Shown here in pieces: positions 25,249-33,885 of a stretch of DNA of 38,273 nt; position 1 is the stretch's first letter; each line of letters starts with the position of its first letter. Made by a program: the position numbers and the translations under genes. Source of the DNA: an uncultured Oscillospiraceae bacterium (lineage in GTDB: Bacteria > Bacillota > Clostridia > Oscillospirales > Oscillospiraceae); contig CALXDF010000127.1 of assembly GCA_944386995.1 (NCBI GenBank), positions 1 to 38,273 of the forward strand, written 5' to 3'. The notes beneath the pieces were generated by a model that worked only from the letters and a program-made list of their open reading frames with translations, was not told where the DNA came from and searched no databases.

Positions 25249-25840
25249 CGCAAACCGTCCCCTTCAAGGCATAGATCCGCTCCATCAGTTTCTCTGCGAT
25301 TTCCCGGTTCTCCTCCGGCGTGGGTCTGCGGCCAGCAATCACTGGCTGATAAGGCGACCCGAATACAATCGTATCCCGGCGGAACAGCCGTTTCGGCCCG
25401 CCGCAGTAGACCGGAACCATCGGCACTCCGGTGCGGGTGGAAAGAACCACCGCGCCGCCCTTGGCGCTGGCGTCCCCCTCCTCTGCCACCCGTGTCCCCT
25501 CGGGAAAAACCACCAGCTTTTGCCCTTCCTGGAGGCACTTCATGGCGGTTTTCATAGCACCCAGGTCATTGGAGCCCCGATGCACCGGGAAGGCGCCCAA
25601 TTTCCGAATCAGCCACGCCAGGATCGGATTTTGAAACAACTCCGCCTTGGCCATAAAGCGCAGAGGGACCGTGCGCGGAATTCTGATTGCCAGCAGCACC
25701 GGATCCCAGGCACTGGCATGATTACAGCACAATACCGCACCGCCTGCCGGAATATTCTCCAATCCTTCCGCTGAAATCGGGAACAACAGGTACAGAAGCG
25801 GACGCAAAATCATATGAATCACGCGGTAAAATCGGCTCAT
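25235..25840 (-). CDS. plsC: 1-acyl-sn-glycerol-3-phosphate acyltransferase
   Basis: Makes phosphatidic acid from lysophosphatidic acid at the membrane. The 201-residue protein has an N-terminal hydrophobic segment (about 8-22), the catalytic HX4D motif NHASAWDP, the phosphate-binding FPEGTR motif and a downstream VPVYCGG segment. Its ATG overlaps the cmk stop by four bases, and its end overlaps ispH. The cmk-plsC-ispH-rpsA order is common in Clostridia. Confidence 0.93.
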   Translation of the reverse strand: MSRFYRVIHMILRPLLYLLFPISAEGLENIPAGGAVLCCNHASAWDPVLLAIRIPRTVPLRFMAKAELFQNPILAWLIRKLGAFPVHRGSNDLGAMKTAMKCLQEGQKLVVFPEGTRVAEEGDASAKGGAVVLSTRTGVPMVPVYCGGPKRLFRRDTIVFGSPYQPVIAGRRPTPEENREIAEKLMERIYALKGTVCDAGN

Positions 25841-26511
25841 AACTTCTCCTTGATCGTCCGCAACAACAGGTCAAAGCTCTGCTGGAAGGTGTTGCCTGTG
25901 GTATCCAGCACCACCGCATCCTCCGCCGCCCGAAGCGGGGCAGCAGCGCGGGATGTGTCGTTCCGGTCCCGCTCCCGCATCTCTTCCAGCAGCTTTTCAT
26001 AGGGCTCCGGCGTCCCCCGTTCCTCCAGCTCCAGGAAGCGGCGGCGTGCCCGGTCCTCCGCCGAGGCAGTAAGGAAAAGCTTCACATCTGCCTGGGGCAG
26101 TACCACCGTCCCGATATCCCGGCCATCCATAATGACGCTATGGGTTCTGGCCATCCCCCGCTGCATCTCCAGCAGAAAAGCACGCACTGCCGGAATGGCG
26201 GACACCCTGGAGGCATACAGCGAGATCTCCGGCAGGCGGATCTCCCTTGTCACATCCTGCCCATTGAGAATCATATGCTGTAAACCATCTTCCCCGTACA
26301 GCATTTCCAGCCGGATTTCCGGCAGAAGTGCCTCAACAGCGGCCTCATCAGCCGGATCAACCCCACGCTGGCGGGCAAAGTAGCCCACACTGCGGTAAAT
26401 GGCACCGGTATCCACATAGACAAAGCCCAGCTCCTTGGCCAAGGCCCGGGCCAGGGTGCTCTTCCCGGCACCGGATGGCCCATCAATGGCCACGGCATAG
26501 TAGTGTTCCAT
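25837..26511 (-). CDS. cmk: Cytidylate kinase
   Basis: Phosphorylates CMP and dCMP. The 224-residue protein has the P-loop IDGPSGAGKST near 9-19, DTGAIYRSVG, the DGRDIGTVVLP block and a late SRAAAPLRAAEDAVVLDTT segment, all characteristic. The ATG at 26511 follows AAGGAGAG; the frame is open farther upstream only because it overlaps the flavoprotein gene. CMP recycling fits with lipid synthesis by the following plsC. Confidence 0.95.
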   Translation of the reverse strand: MEHYYAVAIDGPSGAGKSTLARALAKELGFVYVDTGAIYRSVGYFARQRGVDPADEAAVEALLPEIRLEMLYGEDGLQHMILNGQDVTREIRLPEISLYASRVSAIPAVRAFLLEMQRGMARTHSVIMDGRDIGTVVLPQADVKLFLTASAEDRARRRFLELEERGTPEPYEKLLEEMRERDRNDTSRAAAPLRAAEDAVVLDTTGNTFQQSFDLLLRTIKEKL

Positions 26512-26524
26512 GGTTGTTCTCTCC

Positions 26525-27775
26525 TTACTCTTGCTGTTCTCCGGCCCACCGGGCCGCGCTCTCCCCAGCCAAATGACCGGTGGACCAGGCGATCTGCAGA
26601 TTGAATCCCCCAGTATAGGCATCCACATCCAGCACCTCGCCGGCAAAATAGAGGCCAGGGACCAGACGCGAGGCCATAGTGGAGGGGTTCACCTCCCCCA
26701 CTGTCACGCCGCCAGAGGTAATAATTGCCTCCTCCACCGGCCGGGCACCGGCAAGATCAATCGAAAAATGTTTGATCAGCCGCGCCAGGGTGCAGCGCTG
26801 CTCTCTGGTAATGGAGTGGACCTTGCTGTGTGGGGGAATGCCGCTGCGCGCCACCACTGTTGGGATCATTTTCCTGGGCAGGAGATCCCCCAGCGCGTTG
26901 AGGAAGTCGTTGTTGATATGTTTTTCAAAATCTGAAAGCAGCCTGCGGTCCAGCATCTGCTCATCCAGGGCTGGCTTCAAGTCGATCTCCACCCGGTATC
27001 TTCTCTCCCCCAAATGGCGCATATGGGCCGAGGCGGACAATACCAGCGGGCCGCTCAGGCCGAAGTGGGTGAAGAGCAGCTCACCAAAATCCTGATAGAC
27101 CTTCTTTTCCTCCTCAAATGCCGTGAGCGTTACATTCCGCAGGCTGAGTCCCTGCATCTCTGCGCAGAAGTGTCCCCGCTCCACCAGCGGAATCAGGGAT
27201 GGCTTGGGAGGAACCACCGTATGCCCAATGGATTTCGCCAAACGGTAACCGTCGCCGGTGCTTCCGGTAAGGGGGTAGGAGACTCCTCCCGTGGCAATCA
27301 CCACGCTGGACGCCTCATACACACCGCGCTCTCCCCGGATGCCGGACACCCGGCTATCCCGCAGCAGAAGGGCCGCAGCGCGGTCGCGGACCCAGGGGAC
27401 CTGCAGGTCTCTCAGATGCCGCTCCAGAGCACCGCTGATGTCAAAGGAGCGGTCCGAGGCAGGAAATACCCGGTTGCCGCGCTCCGTCTTCAACGGGACA
27501 CCAAGCGCCTCAAAAAAAGCCATCACATCCTGGCTGTCGTATTTTGAGAAAGCACTGTAGAGAAAGCGGCCGTTCTGGGGCACATGCCGCATCAGCTCCT
27601 GCGCATCGCAGTTGTTGGTAAGGTTGCAGCGCCCTTTACCGGTAATATTCAGTTTCTTTCCCAAGCGGCTGTTGGGTTCCAACAACATACAGGCCGCGCC
27701 GTTCTCCGCCGCAGCGATGGCGGCCATCATCCCCGCCGGGCCGCCCCCCACCACCAAAACATCAGGTCTGCTCAT
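26525..27775 (-). CDS. BaiN/HI0933-family NAD(P)/FAD-dependent oxidoreductase
   Basis: A 416-residue flavoprotein of the HI0933 (YhiN, BaiN) family. The FAD motif VVGGGPAGMMAAIAAAENG is at the start, followed by GKKLNITGKGRCNLTN and, near the end, ITSGGVTVGEVNPSTM and LYFAGEVLDVDAYTGGFNLQ. The ATG at 27775 follows GGGAG and lies 14 bases inside the end of the RpiR gene. One family member, BaiN, takes part in bile acid 7-dehydroxylation in Clostridium scindens, but most relatives have no proven substrate, and no bai genes are nearby. I give no substrate. Confidence 0.88.
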   Translation of the reverse strand: MSRPDVLVVGGGPAGMMAAIAAAENGAACMLLEPNSRLGKKLNITGKGRCNLTNNCDAQELMRHVPQNGRFLYSAFSKYDSQDVMAFFEALGVPLKTERGNRVFPASDRSFDISGALERHLRDLQVPWVRDRAAALLLRDSRVSGIRGERGVYEASSVVIATGGVSYPLTGSTGDGYRLAKSIGHTVVPPKPSLIPLVERGHFCAEMQGLSLRNVTLTAFEEEKKVYQDFGELLFTHFGLSGPLVLSASAHMRHLGERRYRVEIDLKPALDEQMLDRRLLSDFEKHINNDFLNALGDLLPRKMIPTVVARSGIPPHSKVHSITREQRCTLARLIKHFSIDLAGARPVEEAIITSGGVTVGEVNPSTMASRLVPGLYFAGEVLDVDAYTGGFNLQIAWSTGHLAGESAARWAGEQQE

Positions 27776-28634
27776 CGTCGGTACTCCCAAACACGCCGTA
27801 CTCCTCCCAGATGTTCTCAAGACTTCCAAAAATCTGGGAAATATCTGCATTTTTCCGCTGTCCAGCTGCCACAATCAGGGCATTGAGCAGGCTAAAAGGC
27901 GCCACCAGGGAATCTACAAAAGAAATCATGTCACTGCGGGCTTTCAGCATGGCGTCAGCCAAGGGGGCCAGCGGGGAACTGGGCCCATCGGTAATGGCGA
28001 TGAGTTTTGCGCCCCGGTCCTTTGCAAACTGGATGCCCTTTACCGTAGACTGGGAGTAGCGCGGGAAGCTGATCCCTACAATGACATCCCCAGGGCCAAT
28101 GCGCAGAATCTTCTCCAGGATATCTCCGGCACTGTTGTTGGTGACCAGCGTCACATTTTCGAAAATCAGATGGAAATAAAAATGCAGATATCCGGCCAGG
28201 AAAGAACTGGACCGGACGCCCAGAATATAGATATGCCGGGCCTTCATCAACTCGTCCACAGCCACGTCAAAATCCCGCCGGCTGATCTCTTCAATCGCCA
28301 TGCGGATTTTTTCCATATCCGTCTGCAGCACAGAGGTCACCAGATCCGTCCCAGAGAGCTGATCATTGGACACCTGGATGCGCTGCACCGATGTCAGCCG
28401 GCTGCGGACCATCTCCTGCAACGCCTTCTGCATGTCAGGATATCCGTCATACCCCAGAGCGGCCGCAAAGCGCACCACTGTGGATTCACTGACCTGAACG
28501 GTTTTCCCCAGCTTACTGGCCGTCATGAAAGCGGCCTTGTCATAATTGTCCAGAATATAATTGGCGATCCGCCGCTGGCCCTTGGAAAAGCCGGTCAGGT
28601 TCGCCTTGATCGTATGTAACACGTCCTTTTGCAC
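27762..28634 (-). CDS. MurR/RpiR-family transcriptional regulator
   Basis: A 290-residue regulator with an N-terminal RpiR helix-turn-helix (about 5-80, with SESTVVRFAAALGYDGYPDMQKALQ split over the recognition region) and a C-terminal SIS sugar-phosphate-binding domain (about 110-240, with GVRSSSFLAGYL and ISFPRYSQSTV). I chose the GTG at 28634, nine bases after GAGG, because it gives the usual N-terminus. An ATG at 28664 without a good ribosome site would add ten basic residues. A palindrome overlaps its promoter. No sugar genes are adjacent; downstream are a flavoprotein, cmk and plsC. Its ligand is unknown. Confidence 0.9.
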   Translation of the reverse strand: MQKDVLHTIKANLTGFSKGQRRIANYILDNYDKAAFMTASKLGKTVQVSESTVVRFAAALGYDGYPDMQKALQEMVRSRLTSVQRIQVSNDQLSGTDLVTSVLQTDMEKIRMAIEEISRRDFDVAVDELMKARHIYILGVRSSSFLAGYLHFYFHLIFENVTLVTNNSAGDILEKILRIGPGDVIVGISFPRYSQSTVKGIQFAKDRGAKLIAITDGPSSPLAPLADAMLKARSDMISFVDSLVAPFSLLNALIVAAGQRKNADISQIFGSLENIWEEYGVFGSTDDEQT

Positions 28635-28685
28635 AAAACAGCGCCTCGCTCTTTTTTTGATCATTTCGAACGATTTCTCTATGGT

Positions 28686-28716
28686 GCATTATGTCATAAT
28701 GCTGGAGAAATTGCAA
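28686..28716 (-). promoter_or_regulatory. Promoter and palindromic operator candidate of the RpiR gene
   Basis: On the minus strand, -35 TTGCAA (28711-28716) and -10 CATAAT (28688-28693) are 17 bases apart. GCATTATG and CATAATGC (28686-28693 and 28695-28702) form a perfect 17-base palindrome with one central base, covering the -10 and half of the spacer. A protein bound here would block polymerase, which suggests autorepression by RpiR. Confidence 0.65.
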
Positions 28717-29421
28717 TTACTTCTTACAGGCGGCCACCTCGTCCGCTGTCAGATACCGCCAGCTCCCCGACGGCAGGTCTCCCAGGTCAAGAGTTCCCTC
28801 CCTTATCCGGCAAAGCCGCCTTACGGAAAGGCCCACCGACCTGCACATCCGGCGGATCTGCCGCTTTTTCCCCTCGTGGATGACCACCTCCAGCACTGCC
28901 TCGCCGCCAGCCCGGGAGAGTAGGCGCACCCGGGCCCTCTGGATCGGCTCTCCGTCCAGCGCGCGGACCGCAGCCAGTTGTTTCTCTGTACCATCCCGGT
29001 AACCGGATACGGTAACATGATAGGTCTTGTCCACCTGATGGCTGGGATGAAGGACCGCATGAGCAAAGCCCCCGTCGTTGGTCAACAGGAGAAGGCCCTC
29101 CGAGGCGACATCCAGCCGTCCCACCGGGTAAACCCGAACGCCGCAGTCCGCCACCAGTTCCGTCACCAGATGCTCAGCGTGGCTGTCAGACAAGGTACAG
29201 GCGTATCCCGGCGGCTTGTGGAGCATGAGATAGACATACGCGGCAGGCCGGGACACGGTCCGACCATCCACTGTAATCCGGTCCCGTTCCGGGTCCGCCT
29301 TCTGCCCCAGCGCGGCAGGGACACCATTGACAAGCACCCGCCCCTTGACCAGCAGTTCCTCCGCAGCCCTCCGGGAACAGAGTCCTGCGTTGGCAATAAG
29401 TTTTTGCAGCCGCTCCTCCAT
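28717..29421 (-). CDS. rluB: 23S rRNA pseudouridine synthase (RluB/RsuA family)
   Basis: A 234-residue pseudouridine synthase. An S4 RNA-binding domain (about 1-60, LQKLIANAGLCSRRAAEELL) precedes the catalytic domain with VGRLDVASEGLLLLTNDG, in which the Asp is catalytic. The C-terminal KRQIRRMCRSVG segment is typical. RluB is preferred over RsuA from context: in Firmicutes the rluB gene follows scpA-scpB and a dac gene, as it does here. It begins just after the dacF terminator with no clear promoter, so readthrough may drive it. Confidence 0.92.
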   Translation of the reverse strand: MEERLQKLIANAGLCSRRAAEELLVKGRVLVNGVPAALGQKADPERDRITVDGRTVSRPAAYVYLMLHKPPGYACTLSDSHAEHLVTELVADCGVRVYPVGRLDVASEGLLLLTNDGGFAHAVLHPSHQVDKTYHVTVSGYRDGTEKQLAAVRALDGEPIQRARVRLLSRAGGEAVLEVVIHEGKKRQIRRMCRSVGLSVRRLCRIREGTLDLGDLPSGSWRYLTADEVAACKK

Positions 29422-29439
29422 GGCGGACCCCCCCTCAGG

Positions 29440-29466
29440 AAAACGGGAGGGGACGCGCCCCTCCCG
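29440..29466 (-). terminator. Terminator between dacF and rluB
   Basis: A 9-bp GC-rich stem (29444-29452 with 29458-29466) with a 5-base loop, followed on the minus strand by TTTTCC. It starts 6 bases after the dacF stop. With only four Ts it may be leaky, which would allow rluB transcription. Confidence 0.65.
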
Positions 29467-29472
29467 GCAAGT

Positions 29473-30546
29473 CTATTCTGCACTCTGTCGGAACAAACCG
29501 GCGTCCAGCGTCAGTGCCTCCCCGGTAAGCAGCGGAACACTTCCCACCGCCTCTCCGTTCAAGGAGACGGATACCATCCCTGCCTCCGTCCCCGCCGGCA
29601 GCGGTGCCGTCAGCGCGGCCGGGGCATCCACCGTAAAGGCCACTTCCTCCCCCGACGCCATGGGATACCACAATGACTTCCCGGCAGTCATGGAAACCAG
29701 ATCCTTCGTCCCGCCCCGTACCGGTAAAGTACAGACTACCTCTCCGGCGGTCAAGACGCACCTGCGCGGATAGACGGTAAATCCGTAATCCAGCAAGGCC
29801 GAATGGTCCAGCCAGTCGTTGCCGTCGGACAGGGTCACCGCCACCAGCGTCTGTCCGTCCCGCCGGGCCGCAGACACCAGGGTCCGTCCCGCAGCCTTGG
29901 TATAACCGGTCTTGACACCGATACACCCGTCATACCAGCTGAGCAGCTTGTTGTGATTGGTCAGTGTCCGGGCGCCGATCGCAATGGACTTGGTCGAAAC
30001 AATGCGGGAAAAAGCGGGGTTTTGCAGCGCATAGGCCGTCAGCACCGCCATGTCCCGAGCGGTGGAATAGTGATCTGCATGATCCAGACCGTTGGGATTG
30101 GCAAAGGAGGTATGCGTCATCCCCAGTTCCTCAGCTTTGGCATTCATCTCCGCCACAAAACTCTCTACCGTGCCGGAAACACAGTGGGCCACTGCCAATG
30201 CCGCATCATTCCCGGAGGAGAGCATCAGCCCATAGAGCAGTTCCTCCAGCGGCAGCGTTTCCCCCACCGCAAGATACATGGAGGATCCCTCTGCCATGTC
30301 TTCTGCGGTGACCGTATAGGGATCGGTGATCTTGCCCTTCTCCAAAGCCACCACAGCAGTCATGATCTTCGTGATGCTGGCAATCAGCATTGGCTCGTCA
30401 GCGTTCTGCTCGTACAGTACCCGGCCGCTGTCGGCGTCCATCAGGATTGCGGAACGTGCAGAGGTCCCGACCGCTCCAGCCGCTGTATGCAGCATCTGTA
30501 TCAGTACCAGCGCCACGCAGATGCTGGTCATCCATTTTCGGCCCAT
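29473..30546 (-). CDS. dacF: D-alanyl-D-alanine carboxypeptidase (DacF/PBP5 type)
   Basis: A 357-residue class S11 penicillin-binding protein that trims pentapeptides in peptidoglycan outside the membrane. A signal peptide (about 1-25) is followed by SITK (Ser57-Lys60), SGN (111-113) and KTG (212-214), then the C-terminal beta domain. The ATG at 30546 follows AAAAGGGG; an in-frame TTG at 30564 would add six residues. No C-terminal amphipathic membrane anchor is obvious. The neighbourhood, with ytfJ and scpAB, favours a DacF/DacB-like role in spore cortex or cell wall. This assignment is by context. Confidence 0.93.
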   Translation of the reverse strand: MGRKWMTSICVALVLIQMLHTAAGAVGTSARSAILMDADSGRVLYEQNADEPMLIASITKIMTAVVALEKGKITDPYTVTAEDMAEGSSMYLAVGETLPLEELLYGLMLSSGNDAALAVAHCVSGTVESFVAEMNAKAEELGMTHTSFANPNGLDHADHYSTARDMAVLTAYALQNPAFSRIVSTKSIAIGARTLTNHNKLLSWYDGCIGVKTGYTKAAGRTLVSAARRDGQTLVAVTLSDGNDWLDHSALLDYGFTVYPRRCVLTAGEVVCTLPVRGGTKDLVSMTAGKSLWYPMASGEEVAFTVDAPAALTAPLPAGTEAGMVSVSLNGEAVGSVPLLTGEALTLDAGLFRQSAE

Positions 30547-30630
30547 AACAGTCCCCTTTTCCAATGCAAAGCGTTGCTGTTATCCTGTCCCGCTCTGGGC
30601 CAAAACAAACCTGGGAATCTCTGCGCAGGC

Positions 30631-31044
30631 TCAGAAATCCTCTTCCTCCGCCTTCCGCTCCTCCGCTTTTTTGCTAAAGAAGGCGGAAACCTTGTCCACA
30701 GCGTCGGGCACCATCTCCACCAGCCGGTCCAGCGTGGTAGCCGCCGGCACCGCCACAGGCAGGACCCGAACCGTACCCTCCTTTACCACAAGGAAGGCCA
30801 CCGGCGTGATCTTCACCCCGGCTCCCAGGCCGGCGGTCAGGTTCTTCTCCGTGCCGCTCTTGGGCGTATAATCCCCGCCTCCGCCGCCAAAGCCAAAGGA
30901 GACCTTGGAAATGGGAATCAAGGTCACACCTTCCGAGAGGATGGGCTGGCCCACGATGGTGTTGGCATCCACCATCTCCCGTACCTTCCCCATCGCCTCC
31001 TGAAGGATATCGCCCAGGGGATTTTTCTTGCTTGACTGCTCCAT
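30631..31044 (-). CDS. ytfJ: GerW-family sporulation protein YtfJ
   Basis: A 137-residue YtfJ/GerW protein. It shows the family core NTIVGQPILSEGVTLIPISK followed by VSFGFGGGGGDY and ITPVAFLVV. In Bacillus the homologue is made in the forespore and is needed for germination with some nutrients. The charged end (KKAEERKAEEEDF) is a probable disordered tail. It lies next to a DUF2953 gene, as in Bacillus ytfI-ytfJ. Confidence 0.93.
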   Translation of the reverse strand: MEQSSKKNPLGDILQEAMGKVREMVDANTIVGQPILSEGVTLIPISKVSFGFGGGGGDYTPKSGTEKNLTAGLGAGVKITPVAFLVVKEGTVRVLPVAVPAATTLDRLVEMVPDAVDKVSAFFSKKAEERKAEEEDF

Positions 31045-31059
31045 CGTATCATCCTTTCC

Positions 31060-31722
31060 TTATGCGGCGCTGGCCGCACCGGCAGCATTGCGCTGCATTT
31101 TTTCCTTCTTCTCCTCACGGGCCCGGTAGCCGCTGAGCCAGACTGCCACGCTTTTCAGCATGGAACAGCCCAGCGCCACCAGTACCCACAGGCGGATGTG
31201 GACCCGGATCCTTCCGGAAACGACTGTCCGCTCCGCCGTATAATCTGTCAAAAATTTGACGTCTGTCTCCCCGATCCGAACCAACGCCTCCAGCAGCGGC
31301 ACCCCTGCCGCAGCGGCAGCCTGGACCCTGCCGTAGAGGACAGCTGTCTCGGCCGGATCCTCCCCGCCGAACACCACATGCAGCCGCAGGACCGGGATCC
31401 GGATCCGCCGGCCGAACCGGACCAGGGCCCGCCACAGAGCCGGTACCAGGGTATCCAGGGTATAAGCCGCCTGCCGCCGGTTGGGAAACCGGAAGGGCTG
31501 TTTCTCCTTCTTCTTCGCCTTCGATCCCTTTTGGGACTCAGCCGTTTTTGCCTTCTTTGCTGTTTTTTCCTTTTTTCGAGGCGGATATACCCGAAAGCGT
31601 AGGAATCCCACCTGGATTTGGACCTGCAGTCCTCCATCAAAAACGGCATCCGCCTCCAGCGGCATCCATCCCAAAACCAGCAGCAGGGCAACGAGACCCA
31701 GCACGATGTACAAGGCCGTCAT
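31060..31722 (-). CDS. DUF2953 membrane protein (YtfI type)
   Basis: A 220-residue DUF2953 protein. One N-terminal transmembrane helix (about 3-20) leads to a beta-rich region with VQIQVGFLRFRVYP, then a Lys-rich loop (about 50-75), and a second hydrophobic segment near the end (about 183-198). It pairs with ytfJ, the usual partner; function unknown but probably sporulation-related. GGAGGGCGATGAA precedes the start. Confidence 0.85.
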   Translation of the reverse strand: MTALYIVLGLVALLLVLGWMPLEADAVFDGGLQVQIQVGFLRFRVYPPRKKEKTAKKAKTAESQKGSKAKKKEKQPFRFPNRRQAAYTLDTLVPALWRALVRFGRRIRIPVLRLHVVFGGEDPAETAVLYGRVQAAAAAGVPLLEALVRIGETDVKFLTDYTAERTVVSGRIRVHIRLWVLVALGCSMLKSVAVWLSGYRAREEKKEKMQRNAAGAASAA

Positions 31723-31754
31723 TTCATCGCCCTCCTCTCCGGTTTCTCCTGTTT

Positions 31755-32375
31755 CTATTCGTTCTCCGCCGCAGGCGCCTGCCCGCCGGTTCCATCCGCA
31801 GACCCCGTCTCATCTGTCACGCTGCCGTCCGGCGCCAGGCGCATCTGGCCCTCAGCCTCCATCCCCGGGATCTCAGGCAGGTCCTCCAGAGAACTGAGGT
31901 GGAAGGAGCGCAGAAAATTTTTTGTCGTGCGGTAGAGGATCGGCCGCCCGGGCACCTGAAGGCGTCCACACTCCTCGATGAGCCCCCGCTCCAGCAGCAG
32001 TCCCACCGTATAGGCGCTGTCCACGCCCCGCACCTGGTCCACATAGGCCCGGGTGGTGGGCTGGTAGTAAGCGATGATGGCCAGCACCTCCAGTGCCGGC
32101 TGGGACAGCTTGGCAGGTTTCCGCACTTCAAAGGCCTTGCGGATCACATCGGCATATTCCGGGGCTGAGCAGAGCTGATAGCTGTCCTCCATACGGATCA
32201 GGCGGATCCCCCGCCGTTCAAAGGCATATCCGTCCCCCAGCTGGCGCAGCACCGTTTCCGCTGTATCCCGGTCCAGATCCAGCGCCAGACAGATTCGTTT
32301 GAGATCCACCGGCTCACCGGCGGCAAACAGGATCCCCTCCATAGCGGAGGCGATCTCCTTCATATCGATCGACAT
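31755..32375 (-). CDS. scpB: Segregation and condensation protein B
   Basis: ScpB is a winged-helix subunit of the SMC-ScpAB condensin. The 206-residue protein has two winged-helix domains, with the typical QPALEVLAIIAYYQPTTRAYVDQVRGVDS and LLERGLIEECGRLQVPGRP segments. The acidic, Gly/Ala-rich tail after about 180 is probably disordered. It follows scpA by 13 bases. The ribosome site is weak, so coupling with scpA is likely. Confidence 0.95.
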   Translation of the reverse strand: MSIDMKEIASAMEGILFAAGEPVDLKRICLALDLDRDTAETVLRQLGDGYAFERRGIRLIRMEDSYQLCSAPEYADVIRKAFEVRKPAKLSQPALEVLAIIAYYQPTTRAYVDQVRGVDSAYTVGLLLERGLIEECGRLQVPGRPILYRTTKNFLRSFHLSSLEDLPEIPGMEAEGQMRLAPDGSVTDETGSADGTGGQAPAAENE

Positions 32376-32388
32376 TGCTTTCTTTACC

Positions 32389-33183
32389 TCACAGGGTCAG
32401 AGAATCTGGGTCCGTATCCAGGGGCGTTACCGTACAGTCCGTCTCGCCGCCGGCCAGTTTCAGCACCCGGTTCCGGCACAGCTCCAGCACCGCAAGGAAT
32501 GTGGCCACCACTTCGCTGCGGCTGCGGCTGCCGCGGAACAGCAGCAAAAACCGGGTGATCCCCCCGCTTTTCAGCCGTCCAATGATCTCTTTGGCCTTAT
32601 CCGCCACCGAGTAGGGCTCGTGGCGGACGATCTCCCGGAAACTGCTGAGAGAGGGCGGCGCCATGCGTTCGCTGCGGTCGCTCATGGCCCGGAAAGCCAG
32701 GAGCAGGTCCTCCGGCTGATGGTGATAGAGAAAGACTTTTCCCCGCTCCACAGGCTCCGGGTTTTTGGTCATGATGTTCCGGCCGAATTCCGCCATGGGG
32801 CCCAACTTCTCCGCCACCGCCTTCACCCTCTGATAGGTCTCGCTGCTGCGCCGCTCCTCCAGGGACTGGATCAGCAGGTCCATCTCGCTCTGGGCCTCCT
32901 CATCCTCCAGGCTCAGCAGCATGCGGGTCTTGATATACATCAGATGGGCGGCCATGGTGATAAACTCGCTGGCCACCTCCAGATCCATCTGCTGGCGTTT
33001 TTCCAAATACTCCAGATACTGGTCCAGGATCAAAGCGATGGGGATATCCTGGATCTCAATTTTATTTTTACCCAAAAGATAGAGGATCAAGTCCAGGGGG
33101 CCCTCAAAATCCTCCAACTCCTCCGCCTGACGGGTGTGGACCACACCCTCCAGCTTAAAAACGGGACTATCCAGCGTTGTCAC
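32389..33183 (-). CDS. scpA: Segregation and condensation protein A
   Basis: ScpA is the kleisin that bridges SMC heads. The 264-residue protein shows the N-terminal motif EDFEGPLDLILYLLGKNKIEIQDIPIALI, the MAAHLMYIKTRMLL helix and a C-terminal winged helix with FLAVLELCRN. The start is a GTG directly after the site-2 protease gene with a poor ribosome site, suggesting translational coupling. Confidence 0.95.
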   Translation of the reverse strand: MTTLDSPVFKLEGVVHTRQAEELEDFEGPLDLILYLLGKNKIEIQDIPIALILDQYLEYLEKRQQMDLEVASEFITMAAHLMYIKTRMLLSLEDEEAQSEMDLLIQSLEERRSSETYQRVKAVAEKLGPMAEFGRNIMTKNPEPVERGKVFLYHHQPEDLLLAFRAMSDRSERMAPPSLSSFREIVRHEPYSVADKAKEIIGRLKSGGITRFLLLFRGSRSRSEVVATFLAVLELCRNRVLKLAGGETDCTVTPLDTDPDSLTL

Positions 33184-33184
33184 C

Positions 33185-33841
33185 TCATAACACGATCAGA
33201 TTCCACAGGGCGTTGAACACCCACAGGATTCCCTGCGAGAGAAAGTCACTGCCCACATCAAACACCACCAGCACCAGCAGCACCAGCATGCCATACCGCT
33301 CGTAGCGCATCAATTTCCAGTACAGCCGGTCCGGCAGCAGGGCGAACAGCACCTTCGACCCATCCAGAGGCGGGATCGGCAGAAGATTGAACAGCCCCAG
33401 GCCAATGTTCAAAATCACCACATTCGCCAGGAAGTTATAAAGCCACAGCATGAACGGTGTGGCCTGTGCATTCCAGTAGATCCAGCCCATGGGAACCAGG
33501 AAGAGGACGGCCATCAAAAAATTGGAAGCCGGCCCCGCCAGGGCGGTAAGCGCCATGCCCTGCTTGGGCTTTTTGAAATAGCGCATATCCACCGGCACCG
33601 GCTTTGCCCAGCCGAACCCCACGATCAGCATGGAGGCAAACCCCAGCCAGTCGATGTGGCGCAAGGGATTGAAGCTCAGCCGGTGCTGCCGCTTGGCGGT
33701 GGGATCCCCCAGGGCATAGGCAGCCAAGCCGTGGCAGGTCTCATGGACCGTAAGGCACAAAAATACCGCCAGGATACGGGAAACCAAGCTCCCCAGCATC
33801 TGCCAGTCTATGCTTTGCCACAGCGCCTGCAAGCTCTCCAA
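33185..33841 (-). CDS. M50-family site-2 protease homologue (YwhC type)
   Basis: A 218-residue intramembrane zinc protease. The active-site motif is HETCH (33-37), followed by GLAAYALGDPTAK and, near 130-160, NLLPIPPLDGSKVL, where the Asp is the third zinc ligand. About five transmembrane helices are visible. The PDZ domain of longer site-2 proteases is absent. The start is a TTG preceded by AAGGAGA. It often neighbours scpA in Firmicutes; substrate unknown. Confidence 0.9.
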   Translation of the reverse strand: MESLQALWQSIDWQMLGSLVSRILAVFLCLTVHETCHGLAAYALGDPTAKRQHRLSFNPLRHIDWLGFASMLIVGFGWAKPVPVDMRYFKKPKQGMALTALAGPASNFLMAVLFLVPMGWIYWNAQATPFMLWLYNFLANVVILNIGLGLFNLLPIPPLDGSKVLFALLPDRLYWKLMRYERYGMLVLLVLVVFDVGSDFLSQGILWVFNALWNLIVL

Positions 33842-33861
33842 TCGACACCGTCTCCTTCTCT

Positions 33862-33885
33862 GTTGATACTCATACAGTTGATACT
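33862..33885. repeat. Two GTTGATACT direct repeats at the site-2 protease promoter
   Basis: Identical 9-base copies at 33862-33870 and 33877-33885, a 15-base period. One copy overlaps the -10 element, the other lies in the leader. Same-side binding of a dimer or two subunits is possible. Confidence 0.6.

Noticed and set aside
29803-31035. A 410-codon plus-strand open frame across dacF and ytfJ
   Set aside because: Antisense to two well-supported genes and ignores their boundaries; product unlike any protein family.
33185-33841. Unusual HETCH motif suspected of inactivating the site-2 protease
   Set aside because: The pattern HExxH is complete and the third ligand region is present; residues between the ligands vary in this family.
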